Below are positions 1 through 5,776 of a stretch of DNA of 5,776 bases, one piece after another. Source of the DNA: Globobulimina sp. (lineage: Eukaryota > Foraminifera > Rotaliida); contig PIVH01000445.1 in the NCBI GenBank assembly GCA_003354225.1, positions 1 to 5,776 on the forward strand. Reading direction: 5' to 3'. The position numbers were made by a program, and so were the translations under genes. The notes under the pieces are model-generated. The model searched no databases, was not told the DNA's origin, and saw nothing but the letters and a program-made list of their open reading frames with translations. The first letter of the stretch is position 1. Every line of letters starts with the position of its first letter.

Positions 1-54
1 TTCGAGCATACGGGAGAGATAAATTAATTTTATATTAATATTAAAACAATGGTA

Positions 55-71
55 ATTGGTCAAGAACCAAT
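55..71. repeat. 6-bp hairpin next to the larger one
   Basis: ATTGGT (55-60) and ACCAAT (66-71) pair around a 5-base loop. On its own a 6-bp stem is weak evidence; the interest is that it sits 13 bases from the perfect 9-bp hairpin at 84-108 and both stems contain a GGT/ACC end next to the loop. Confidence 0.4.
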
Positions 72-83
72 CAACAATTATTA

Positions 84-108
84 TATTATGGTAGCAAAGA
101 CCATAATA
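84..108. repeat. Perfect 9-bp hairpin in the 3' region
   Basis: TATTATGGT (84-92) and ACCATAATA (100-108) are exact reverse complements around a 7-base loop. It lies about 115 bases beyond the AATAAA of the recombinase message. It could be a terminal structure of the element RNA or a recombination-site dyad. Its function is unknown. Confidence 0.55.
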
Positions 109-121
109 CTTAATTAAAACC

Positions 122-135
122 CCCGTAGCCCGTAG
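122..135. repeat. Tandem 7-base repeat CCCGTAG x2
   Basis: CCCGTAG occurs twice in direct succession (122-128, 129-135) in an otherwise AT-rich 3' region. It is too short to assign a role. Confidence 0.45.
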
Positions 136-224
136 GTCTGTATTTTTTGTTTTGAAAAACTGTGGCCGTTAAAGGAATTTTGAAACGAGCTTGCGGGTAA
201 AAAATGCGCTGTATATTAAATTAA

Positions 225-230
225 TTTATT
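225..230 (-). terminator. Poly(A) signal AATAAA after the recombinase
   Basis: The plus strand has TTTATT here, which is AATAAA on the coding strand, 22 bases after the recombinase TAA. It is the canonical eukaryotic polyadenylation hexamer in the right place for the last gene of the element. In an AT-rich sequence such hexamers also arise by chance. Confidence 0.5.
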
Positions 231-252
231 CAGAGTTATGTATTGTTTGTGT

Positions 253-1458
253 TTACCAGTTTTTATAATTTATTTTGTTGGCCCATGGATCAAAGACTTG
301 GCCTTCGATATTATTGCATGCATTTCTCTGTGCGATGGTTGGGAAATGGATTAGTTCACAGATGAAAGATATGAAATGTTCATCTTTGTATCTCATGTAT
401 CTATAGGATACATGTGGGAGATTAGAAGGTTTCCAGCCTACATATTTTAGTATTTTTGGGTGTGGAATCATGTTATTGTTGGCCAAGGAGGCTCCTCCAA
501 TTCGAAATGAGTAAGATGTGTATCTCGAGGATTCCTTCAGATTGTTGAGTTTATTGATTTCTTTTGGAATGGCTGCAAACATTTTGGTTGTCAATTCGAC
601 ACCGTTTGTATACCGAAATGCATTTGATTCTGGATTTAAATTGAAATGATGGTGTTTGTCAGCGTATTGCTTTTGTCTTATTAGATATATTTTTAATAAT
701 AGATATGGATTGAAATATAGACATTGGCATATTTTAGAAGTGCCTGGAATGTGTCTTTTGCCACATCGGGAGTCTCCGACGATTACTGTTTTTATTACCT
801 TTCTGTGTTTTTGATTCTTGAATGATAAAATGTGTAAAATAAAGTATGATTTTCTTTTTTCTTTTTTGTTTTTAATATGAAATATGTGTTTTAGTTTAAG
901 GCCGAATTTGGTTTTGCCTGTCGAGGATATTATTAATTCGCATGGCCTTACCATTGTGGCAAAATATAATTGTGCCAATAGTACTTTTACAAAATTATTT
1001 AAGTTTATTGTGAGTAGATGTTTGCCATAGGCTTTGTAGTGTATTGTGTAGTTTAATATGTGATTTAATTCATATGGTAATCTGCTATCAGTTGCTTCAC
1101 CATATTCTTTTTTCAGGCCTTTTTTGAAATTATTGAAATCTCTGTTGTCAATCCATTTTAGGTCTGCATCTTTTAAATCACATAACCAGATTAATGTTGA
1201 TTGCCACATATTGATTGACGCAACGCTTCCTAATTGGAGGGAGCGCTCAGAAAACCAATAGGTTACTAAGAGGGGATCGAGTGGCATTAATAGCGGATCC
1301 TCTTCGATGAGTACGCAATATTTGGCCCAGTTTCTCATGTTTGAGACATAGTGTGTCTTTGTTAATGTAACTTTATCAATAGATCTGATTTTTACAATAT
1401 GGTTTGTGTTTTTTGGATCTTTTGGTGCGATCCTGTTGTTTGATAATCTGTCACTCAT
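253..1458 (-). CDS. Tyrosine recombinase (retrotransposon integrase)
   Basis: This 401-residue protein starts with ATG at 1458 and ends with TAA. Its family cuts and rejoins DNA through a 3'-phosphotyrosine, and in this context would insert the circular cDNA into the host genome. Residues about 25-150 look like an alpha-helical SAM-like core-binding domain, and about 150-360 is the catalytic domain. Visible active-site positions are Arg171 in MVRPCELI, a lysine-rich stretch at about 214-223 that could supply the beta-hairpin Lys, Tyr316-Ser-Phe-Arg319 in place of the usual HxxR, Trp342 in VGWKP, and the nucleophile, Tyr354 in RYMR or Tyr352. The first box residue is Tyr rather than His (codon TAC, one transition from CAC), which is unusual and might reduce activity. 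An AATTT follows a TTGCAG just upstream of the ATG, so this ORF may be expressed from a spliced message. A Crypton-type recombinase is an alternative family, but the RT neighbour argues for a YR retrotransposon. Confidence 0.9.
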   Translation of the reverse strand: MSDRLSNNRIAPKDPKNTNHIVKIRSIDKVTLTKTHYVSNMRNWAKYCVLIEEDPLLMPLDPLLVTYWFSERSLQLGSVASINMWQSTLIWLCDLKDADLKWIDNRDFNNFKKGLKKEYGEATDSRLPYELNHILNYTIHYKAYGKHLLTINLNNFVKVLLAQLYFATMVRPCELIISSTGKTKFGLKLKHIFHIKNKKEKRKSYFILHILSFKNQKHRKVIKTVIVGDSRCGKRHIPGTSKICQCLYFNPYLLLKIYLIRQKQYADKHHHFNLNPESNAFRYTNGVELTTKMFAAIPKEINKLNNLKESSRYTSYSFRIGGASLANNNMIPHPKILKYVGWKPSNLPHVSYRYMRYKDEHFISFICELIHFPTIAQRNACNNIEGQVFDPWANKINYKNW

Positions 1459-1463
1459 AAATT

Positions 1464-1466
1464 CTG
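1464..1466 (-). promoter_or_regulatory. Candidate 3' splice site just upstream of the recombinase ATG
   Basis: The minus strand reads TTTTTATTTAATATATATTG then CAG, five bases before the recombinase ATG. The preceding 67 bases (1467-1533) contain no AG. The pattern fits an AT-rich intron acceptor and would place the recombinase on a spliced message starting almost at its ATG. An independent promoter in the spacer is the alternative. Confidence 0.35.
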
Positions 1467-1902
1467 CAATATATATTAAATAAAAATCACATTATTATAG
1501 ATTTTAATGATTGGTAGAACAAATTAGGGCAAACTGAAAACGGTAACAATAATGCCTTGGGCGATTAGGATTTGACAATAATATATTGTAAAAACTAAAG
1601 GCTTTTTAGGTTTCATTAGAGTTCGAGCGGTTTTTTGGTTTTATTTTAAAATTTAAGTAGGAAAAAACCCACTAAGTCAGTCACTTCGACGAATAAGGGA
1701 AGCTTGACAAAGTCAGTTGAAATTGGGGCACATAGACATTTAATGAATTCACATTGAATTCAGAATGGTGATTTAATATGAAAAACGAAACAGAGAAACG
1801 ATCACAAACAGATTAATTACCAACGTACGTGGTAGATTTTTAATGGAATTTCATTGTTTTAGTTTGTTTGTGCCAATTGCTTAGCGTTCTGAAATATAAT
1901 TG

Positions 1903-1921
1903 ATTTTATCCCTTTGGGAGA
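1903..1921. repeat. 19-base direct repeat, copy 1, with internal dyad
   Basis: ATTTTATCCCTTTGGGAGA recurs exactly at 1956-1974, 53 bases further on. Each copy contains TCCC-TTT-GGGA, an inverted repeat with a 3-base spacer (here 1909-1919), the form expected for a dimeric DNA-binding protein site. Flanking bases differ between copies, so this is not a longer duplication. Confidence 0.65.
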
Positions 1922-1955
1922 GTCAAGTGTTCGCATTATTAGGCAGAGAGTATCA

Positions 1956-1974
1956 ATTTTATCCCTTTGGGAGA
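1956..1974. repeat. 19-base direct repeat, copy 2, with internal dyad
   Basis: Exact second copy of the repeat at 1903-1921; its dyad TCCC-TTT-GGGA lies at 1962-1972. The pair sits in the non-coding spacer upstream (in coding direction) of the recombinase gene, which would suit a regulatory or recombinase-binding role, but this is inference. Confidence 0.65.
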
Positions 1975-2179
1975 ATTTGAGCGCCAGAACTAAAACAAAA
2001 GAATATAAATAATAGCGAGCGAAAGTCGATCCATTTCGAGTTTGTTTGATCATTGGACAATAATTTGATATTAATTTGCACGATTTTTGAGATACAAACA
2101 AATTAATTTAGGATTTATATGTAAATAATTTGAGAATTTAATGATTTTGCACATAGAAAGTGCGCTAAATGGGCGTGAA

Positions 2180-2201
2180 CAAACATTTTAGGGAATGTTT
2201 G
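2180..2201. repeat. Perfect 8-bp hairpin downstream of RT/RNase H
   Basis: CAAACATT (2180-2187) and AATGTTTG (2194-2201) are exact reverse complements with a 6-base loop. It begins about 105 bases after the RT stop codon on the coding strand, so it would lie in the 3' untranslated part of that message or in an intron. Confidence 0.45.
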
Positions 2202-2306
2202 AGCACAATGAAGTGGGTTAGAATGATCAGAATGGTGGGAATTGAATGTAATGAATTGCAAATAGTTATGATTGATTACGATTTGGTATCAATTTAATTG
2301 TATACG

Positions 2307-4190
2307 TTATACTTTCATGTAGTATTTATATGGTGATTTAGCTCGTACTTCGCACGGTTTTTTGAGCCAATTTATGAAATTATTGTATTCGATCATGTCG
2401 TTATTATAATGCATTGCTTTGTTATTTAGGAACTGATAACGTCCAAAGTATTCAGGACTTATTTCGGTTAAATTTAGATTGAATATCGTGCATAATTTAT
2501 TAAATTCAGACATGTTAAATCTCGACAATCTGTCTGCTAAGAAGTTAAATGAGGATGGAATCCATTCAAATCTGATGAAAATTTTATATTTTATCATTAA
2601 TAAACACATTTCGAACACAAATATCATTAAATTATAGGAAGGAGCCCATTTTCGGACCATTGTATAATAACAAGTCGAATTATCAATATATAATTGGACA
2701 GATTTGCCCGTTAATAAATGTTTATGTGTCTCGATTAAAGTGAGTACGCAATGGGCTTCTTTCTGATTAATGGATAGTTTCATGTCTTTTTTATTAAATT
2801 CATACTTTGCAAATACAGAATCTACGACGTAACCGGCACTATATTCGCAAGCGTCGGTGGCGGCGTATACGTTAATTGACGGATTGTTTAAAATTGTGTA
2901 CATTGACACAATTTTAATGTTATCAATATAGCGTAGCCAGAAACGCAAGTCATTGATTACCGACATTGGCAGGATTACCCACAGTGATTTTTTGATGCGT
3001 CCGTTACGTATGTTTTTGTGTATATATGCCAGGGAGCGGTACGCCAATGCTTTTGTAGCGCGATTTAATTGGCTCCAATGCATGATTTTGCCTGTTAAGG
3101 ATTCGAGGGCTCGGGCAGTGGCGATGCGATATTTAACGACTAATGTGATGAAATATTTTAATTCTTTCAATGCTTTTTGGGGTATGGCTATTGTTTTATT
3201 TTCTAAATTCCAATAAATTCCGTGTAACTGCGCTTTTGTAACGCAATTAATCGACTTTTGCTTTGATACTTTGACTTTTAATTCATCCAATAAGTTATCA
3301 AATAATTCTGTTAATAATAAACATTCAGATTTGGATTTAGCGGCAATTACAAAGTCGTCGACGTGAACCAGTATACAATTTATTAAGTGCTGCTGTTTAT
3401 TATTCAAGATACAATTATTGAGAATCCAGACTAAAATGGTTGAGAAATATTGGGAGTTCCCGGGGGCTGAGGCGACGCCATATGGTTGGCTACGATCCCT
3501 AAATCGTAGGCCAAATATGGAATATCCGACAAAATCCGCATCAGTTTCAGGTAATTTAATTTGTCTGAAAAAGTCAGACAGATCTCTCAGGGAAATATAG
3601 TTATGATTTATTAATAATTTTGTGTAGGTTTTAAGGTTTGGCAGGTCTCGCATTCCGCATTTTTCTTTGCGAATATACTCATTTATGGAGGCTTTGCCTT
3701 TGCTTTTAAAGGAGCCATTTCTTATGACTCTGATTTTAGTGTACATTCCAAATTTGTCCTTTTTTGGAGTGCCAAAAATCATTAATACATATTTCGGATT
3801 GTAATTAATTGGCTCTATTTGGCCATTTTGGCATTCTTCTGATAGTTTGTCAATATAAGCAATGACATCTTTTTTGGAGCATACTAAGTTGTGAACTTCT
3901 GTTGACAGATCAGAAGGTTCCCAGCCTTTGTTATGGAAAGCTTTCCATAAAGGAAAGCCATTTTCAATGAAATGTAATTCTAAATTGCCGTTTTGTTTTG
4001 TTTTTAGGTATTTTTTGAATGCTTTTATATTGAATTTATTTTGCTTTTTAAAGCCTTCTGAATGTAGCTTTTGAAGGTTTTTTACTTTTAAGGCAATATC
4101 AACGTCGATTTCTGATATTTTAAAGTCAAAAAACGGTGAGTTTGATAGTGTTTTTATTGAACGAAATAAAACAACAAAATTGTGTAAAAT
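2307..4190 (-). CDS. Reverse transcriptase / RNase H polyprotein, no ATG at the true 5' end
   Basis: It copies element RNA into DNA and removes the RNA strand. The frame is open for 627 codons from 4190 to a TAA at 2307, but its first ATG is at 3782, inside the RT domain. Residues encoded upstream (around 3783-3960, including NGQIEP and NYNPKYVL) look like the start of the RT fingers, so ATG 3782 is unlikely to be the real start. Numbered from that ATG, RT motifs are PKKDKFG (6-12), the family box KIRVIRNGSF to SINEYI (16-37), motif A with Asp67 in RDLSDFFRQI, motif B QPYGVASAP (99-107) and motif C HVDD (140-143). RNase H follows with Asp310 (AATDACEYSAG), Glu342 (NQKEAH), Asp367 (LYIDNS) and Asp417 (FLADRLSR), so all four acidic residues are present. 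About 70 residues remain after RNase H with no methyltransferase motif. The frame is the same as Gag's, but in-frame stops separate them, so splicing or reinitiation is needed. Confidence 0.92.
   Translation of the reverse strand: MLHNFVVLFRSIKTLSNSPFFDFKISEIDVDIALKVKNLQKLHSEGFKKQNKFNIKAFKKYLKTKQNGNLELHFIENGFPLWKAFHNKGWEPSDLSTEVHNLVCSKKDVIAYIDKLSEECQNGQIEPINYNPKYVLMIFGTPKKDKFGMYTKIRVIRNGSFKSKGKASINEYIRKEKCGMRDLPNLKTYTKLLINHNYISLRDLSDFFRQIKLPETDADFVGYSIFGLRFRDRSQPYGVASAPGNSQYFSTILVWILNNCILNNKQQHLINCILVHVDDFVIAAKSKSECLLLTELFDNLLDELKVKVSKQKSINCVTKAQLHGIYWNLENKTIAIPQKALKELKYFITLVVKYRIATARALESLTGKIMHWSQLNRATKALAYRSLAYIHKNIRNGRIKKSLWVILPMSVINDLRFWLRYIDNIKIVSMYTILNNPSINVYAATDACEYSAGYVVDSVFAKYEFNKKDMKLSINQKEAHCVLTLIETHKHLLTGKSVQLYIDNSTCYYTMVRKWAPSYNLMIFVFEMCLLMIKYKIFIRFEWIPSSFNFLADRLSRFNMSEFNKLCTIFNLNLTEISPEYFGRYQFLNNKAMHYNNDMIEYNNFINWLKKPCEVRAKSPYKYYMKV
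4112..4114 (-). promoter_or_regulatory. Candidate 3' splice site for the RT exon
   Basis: On the minus strand the sequence TTTAAAATATCAG ends at 4112, inside the ATG-less 5' part of the RT frame. Upstream, from 4114 to 4294, the minus strand contains no AG at all (no CT on the plus strand), about 180 bases, and includes pyrimidine-rich blocks such as TTCTCTCCTCC. Long AG-free zones are typical upstream of real acceptors. The exon would begin at codon position 2 of the RT frame. I could not identify a convincing matching donor. Confidence 0.42.
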
Positions 4191-4193
4191 TTA

Positions 4194-4490
4194 TATGATA
4201 CATATTTAATACACAATATTTAGATAAATACGAGTTTTTAAGAAATTTTGGAGGAGAGAAGTTGTGCAATTTTTAGTTGGAGAACAAGGCAATGCTTAGC
4301 CTTTTTATTTGGGCTTGATTTATTAGATTGGAATTAATTGGAATTGAATAACAGATCAATTTTATACATTATTGTAAATATTAATGCAATGTGAAATAAA
4401 CAGAGATTATCGACAGTAATATTGAGTATAATGAGTATAAATGATATGGAATTTAATGGGAATTAATGAATATTCATAGAGATAATACAG
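4194..4490 (-). other. Spacer between Gag stop and RT open frame
   Basis: About 300 bases without a gene. Gag and RT are in the same frame here but in-frame stops close it, including TAA at 4193-4191. Two AATAAA hexamers occur on the coding strand (4324-4319 and 4309-4304), which could end a Gag-only transcript. The RT-proximal half is free of AG on the coding strand, as described for the candidate acceptor at 4112. The stretch may be mostly intron. Confidence 0.5.
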
Positions 4491-5726
4491 TCATTTTAAT
4501 TCACAATTTATTAATGGATGCTCAACGCCCGGATGGAGGACGCAAGTATGTTCTTTGTAACATAGCTTTTTTGCGGCTTTCTTGCAGTATCCATAGGCAT
4601 TATAAAATGAGCAAAGTCTGCCATTTACATTGTATTTTACTCCTTTTGTTTTAACGATATTAATAATGATTTTATTCGCGTGATATAATGATTTGTCTCT
4701 GTCTTTGTTTGGCGGTTTGCGAATGTTTTGATTATTGGGCGGATAATGCTGTTGTTTTGGATAGTTATTATTTGTATTTTGTTGGCGGTTTTTGTACCAA
4801 TTATTATCGTAATTGTTTGGAGGTCGATAGTTATTGGGATACTGTTGGAAATCTGAGGGCGTCGTTGTTGGTGTTGCCGTTGGTTTAGTTGTTGGGATAT
4901 TTGGTTTATAGAATTGTTCAGAGTCAAATGACATGAATTGGGACGATAAGAGGGAGCATAATGACGTATTTGAGTATAAACTGCATTGAGATTGCATGAA
5001 ATTGGAAGAAAACACAACAAAATACGAATTATTCATAGATATTGCATGTTTTACGCCTGAATTAATCCAAATATATAATGATGACGATGATATTTTGGGA
5101 TTTTTAATTTGGATTAATATCAATTCTGCGCATTTGTTTAAGTCAAATGATTTATATGCACAGAATGTGCGTATTGTGCGGTGTAACAATATTTCTTTCT
5201 TATTTAATGGTATTTTGGTGGTTAAATTGTCTGTTAATTGTCTGATAAATTGAATTATAAATTTGATTATGTTGAAGGCGTTCCATTTATTTTTAAATAA
5301 TGATTTTAATTCGGACGTTGCGGATTTGTGGTCAATATTTTTTATTGTAGGATTTAAATATTTTGTTATTTTATAGGCTAAGTCATAGAATGTGAATGTG
5401 TCACAAACGAAGCCGCAGATAAACAGAATTAATTCGATTTTGATGGAGGTTTTATCAGATTTGGATATTATGGATTGTAATTTGCTCGAATTTGCGGGGG
5501 AAAATATTTTAATTAATTTTGATAAATTGAAATTTGAATCTATTTACAATTTATGAATTTGGATAAATAATTGTTTGTATATATTGTCAATTATTTTTAA
5601 ATTGAGTACCGCATTGGTAACAATCTTAAAATTTTTATTAGGAGAACCAGCAAAATAACCCATTGCCACATTGGCGGATGTTATTGAGACTGGCATGTTG
5701 TTTGAATGTAGGATGTTATAAAACAT
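4491..5726 (-). CDS. Gag-like nucleocapsid ORF with zinc-binding C terminus, interrupted by an in-frame TAA
   Basis: A single frame runs from ATG 5726 to TGA 4491, about 411 codons, broken only by TAA at 5544-5546 after 60 residues. Upstream of the ATG the frame is open to the window end. After the stop it stays open for 350 codons, with the first in-frame ATG only at 5036. The likely role is particle assembly and RNA binding. The N-terminal two-thirds look largely helical. About 4690-4915 encodes a Pro/Asn/Gln/Thr-rich, probably disordered linker. The C terminus (4613-4503) has a CCCH-like cluster, C-x8-C-x7-C-x3-H, directly followed by C-x2-H-x4-H-x4-C, a zinc-knuckle variant. Position at the 5' end of the element and this tail are what identify it as Gag; no residue-level match to a named family is claimed. 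The TAA could be a disabling mutation, lie in a small intron, or be read through. Confidence 0.72.
4503..4613 (-). other. Tandem zinc-binding motifs at Gag C terminus
   Basis: Cys codons at 4613, 4586 and 4562 and a His codon at 4550 give C-x8-C-x7-C-x3-H, the CCCH finger pattern. Two codons later, Cys 4544, His 4535, His 4520 and Cys 4505 give C-x2-H-x4-H-x4-C, which matches the retroviral zinc knuckle (C-x2-C-x4-H-x4-C) with His replacing the second Cys. Both types bind RNA in known proteins; binding here is inferred. Confidence 0.65.
5544..5546 (-). other. In-frame TAA interrupting the Gag-like frame
   Basis: This TAA is the only stop between ATG 5726 and TGA 4491 in the Gag frame. It sits inside GTAAAT (5547-5542), which resembles a 5' splice site. 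The next AG after a 50-base AG-free stretch is at 5486-5485. Removing 5547-5485 takes out 63 bases including the stop and keeps the frame, although the resulting acceptor ends in GAG, which is a poor splice site. A C-to-T change from CAA is the simplest alternative. Confidence 0.75.
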
Positions 5727-5758
5727 ATACAGACAAACAATACAATCAATCGTAAGAA

Positions 5759-5773
5759 GTGGGGTCCGCCCAC
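5759..5773. repeat. Small GC hairpin at the Gag-side end of the window
   Basis: GTGGG (5759-5763) and CCCAC (5769-5773) pair around GTCCG. This is the most GC-rich short stretch in an AT-rich window and lies 33 bases upstream of the Gag ATG. It may belong to the element's 5' terminal region or to flanking DNA. Confidence 0.35.
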
Positions 5774-5776
5774 AGA

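Larger units (their letters stand above)
1459..2306 (-). other. Long non-coding spacer between RT/RNase H and recombinase
   Basis: These ~850 bases hold no convincing gene; the 80-codon frame at 1859-2101 starts with TTG and has no recognisable domain. The stretch contains two 19-base direct repeats (1903-1921, 1956-1974), an 8-bp hairpin (2180-2201), two copies of TGAATTCA 11 bases apart (1744-1751, 1755-1762), two copies of AAGTCAGT (1674-1681, 1710-1717), an AATAAA on the coding strand (1645-1640) and the candidate acceptor before the recombinase. It could be 3' UTR of the RT message plus promoter or intron for the recombinase. I found no copy of either window end in it. Confidence 0.6.
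1..5776 (-). mobile_element. Tyrosine-recombinase retrotransposon (DIRS/PAT-like order), near-complete coding part
   Basis: All three recognisable genes lie on the minus strand in the order Gag-like, RT-RNase H, tyrosine recombinase. In established classification, an RT of this type together with a tyrosine recombinase, without protease or DDE integrase, defines the YR retrotransposons (DIRS, PAT, Ngaro, Kangaroo groups), which integrate a circular DNA intermediate. The ORFs do not overlap, unlike DIRS1 where RT and YR overlap. No Dam-like methyltransferase follows RNase H and no hydrolase ORF is seen. This favours a PAT-like or unclassified lineage, which is inference. Neither split direct repeats nor long inverted terminal repeats were found by eye, so the true element borders are not established and the window may be internal to the element or carry some flank. 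Confidence 0.88.

Noticed and set aside
1859-2101. 80-codon minus-strand frame in the spacer
   Set aside because: It begins with TTG, not ATG, has no recognisable domain, and overlaps both 19-base repeats; a chance frame is more likely.
2953-3216. 87-codon plus-strand frame
   Set aside because: It lies wholly antisense to the RT/RNase H gene, whose motifs are clear.
3418-3600. 60-codon plus-strand frame
   Set aside because: Antisense shadow of RT motifs A and B.
4466-4888. Plus-strand frames over the Gag C terminus and linker
   Set aside because: They mirror the low-complexity linker and zinc region and have no domain of their own.
4637-5020. 127-codon minus-strand frame rich in Ile, Thr, Asn and Gln
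   Set aside because: Shifted-frame reading of the Gag Asn/Gln/Pro linker; the Gag frame carries the zinc motifs.
4996-5253. 85-codon plus-strand frame
   Set aside because: Antisense to the open Gag frame; no motif or upstream signal.
5544-5546. TAA as a reassigned sense codon (ciliate-type code)
   Set aside because: The RT and recombinase frames contain no internal TAA or TAG and both end in TAA where homology ends, so the standard code fits.
4112-5547. Direct splice from the Gag GTAAAT donor (5547) to the RT acceptor (4112)
   Set aside because: The junction would shift the frame and reach a stop within a few codons.
1-5776. CRISPR array, tRNA, rRNA or bacterial operon features
   Set aside because: No regularly spaced repeats, no cloverleaf or rRNA-like stretches, and no consistent ribosome binding sites; gene content is eukaryotic retrotransposon.

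Overview
The window is an AT-rich eukaryotic sequence that is almost entirely one tyrosine-recombinase (YR) retrotransposon of the DIRS/PAT/Ngaro order, lying on the minus strand. Read 5' to 3' on that strand (from position 5776 towards 1), it carries a Gag-like ORF with a C-terminal zinc-binding region, a reverse transcriptase/RNase H ORF, a long non-coding spacer, and a separate tyrosine recombinase ORF. This gene set (gag, RT-RNase H, YR, with no protease and no DDE integrase) is characteristic of YR retrotransposons. No methyltransferase follows RNase H, as it does in DIRS1-type elements, and no hydrolase ORF is present, as in many Ngaro elements. A PAT-like or divergent member fits best, but that subgroup is inferred.

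Layout: 1-252 is the 3' region, with an AATAAA just after the recombinase stop and two perfect hairpins. 253-1458 is the recombinase. 1459-2306 is an ~850-base spacer with a repeated dyad element and a hairpin. 2307-4190 is the RT/RNase H open frame, which extends 136 codons upstream of its first ATG (3782). 4191-4490 is a spacer whose RT-proximal part lacks AG dinucleotides on the coding strand. 4491-5726 is the Gag-like frame, broken by one in-frame TAA at 5544-5546. The last 50 bases hold the Gag leader and a small GC hairpin.

Gag would form the particle and bind RNA. RT/RNase H would copy the transcript. The recombinase would insert a circular DNA copy without target-site duplication. RT and RNase H catalytic residues are all present. 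Gag has an in-frame stop, and the recombinase HxxR box reads YxxR. The copy is therefore either slightly decayed or relies on splicing. I could not find the split direct or inverted terminal repeats expected of this order, so the ends may lie outside the window. The host cannot be named beyond an AT-rich eukaryote. Stops are TAA, TAA and TGA, and the standard genetic code fits.
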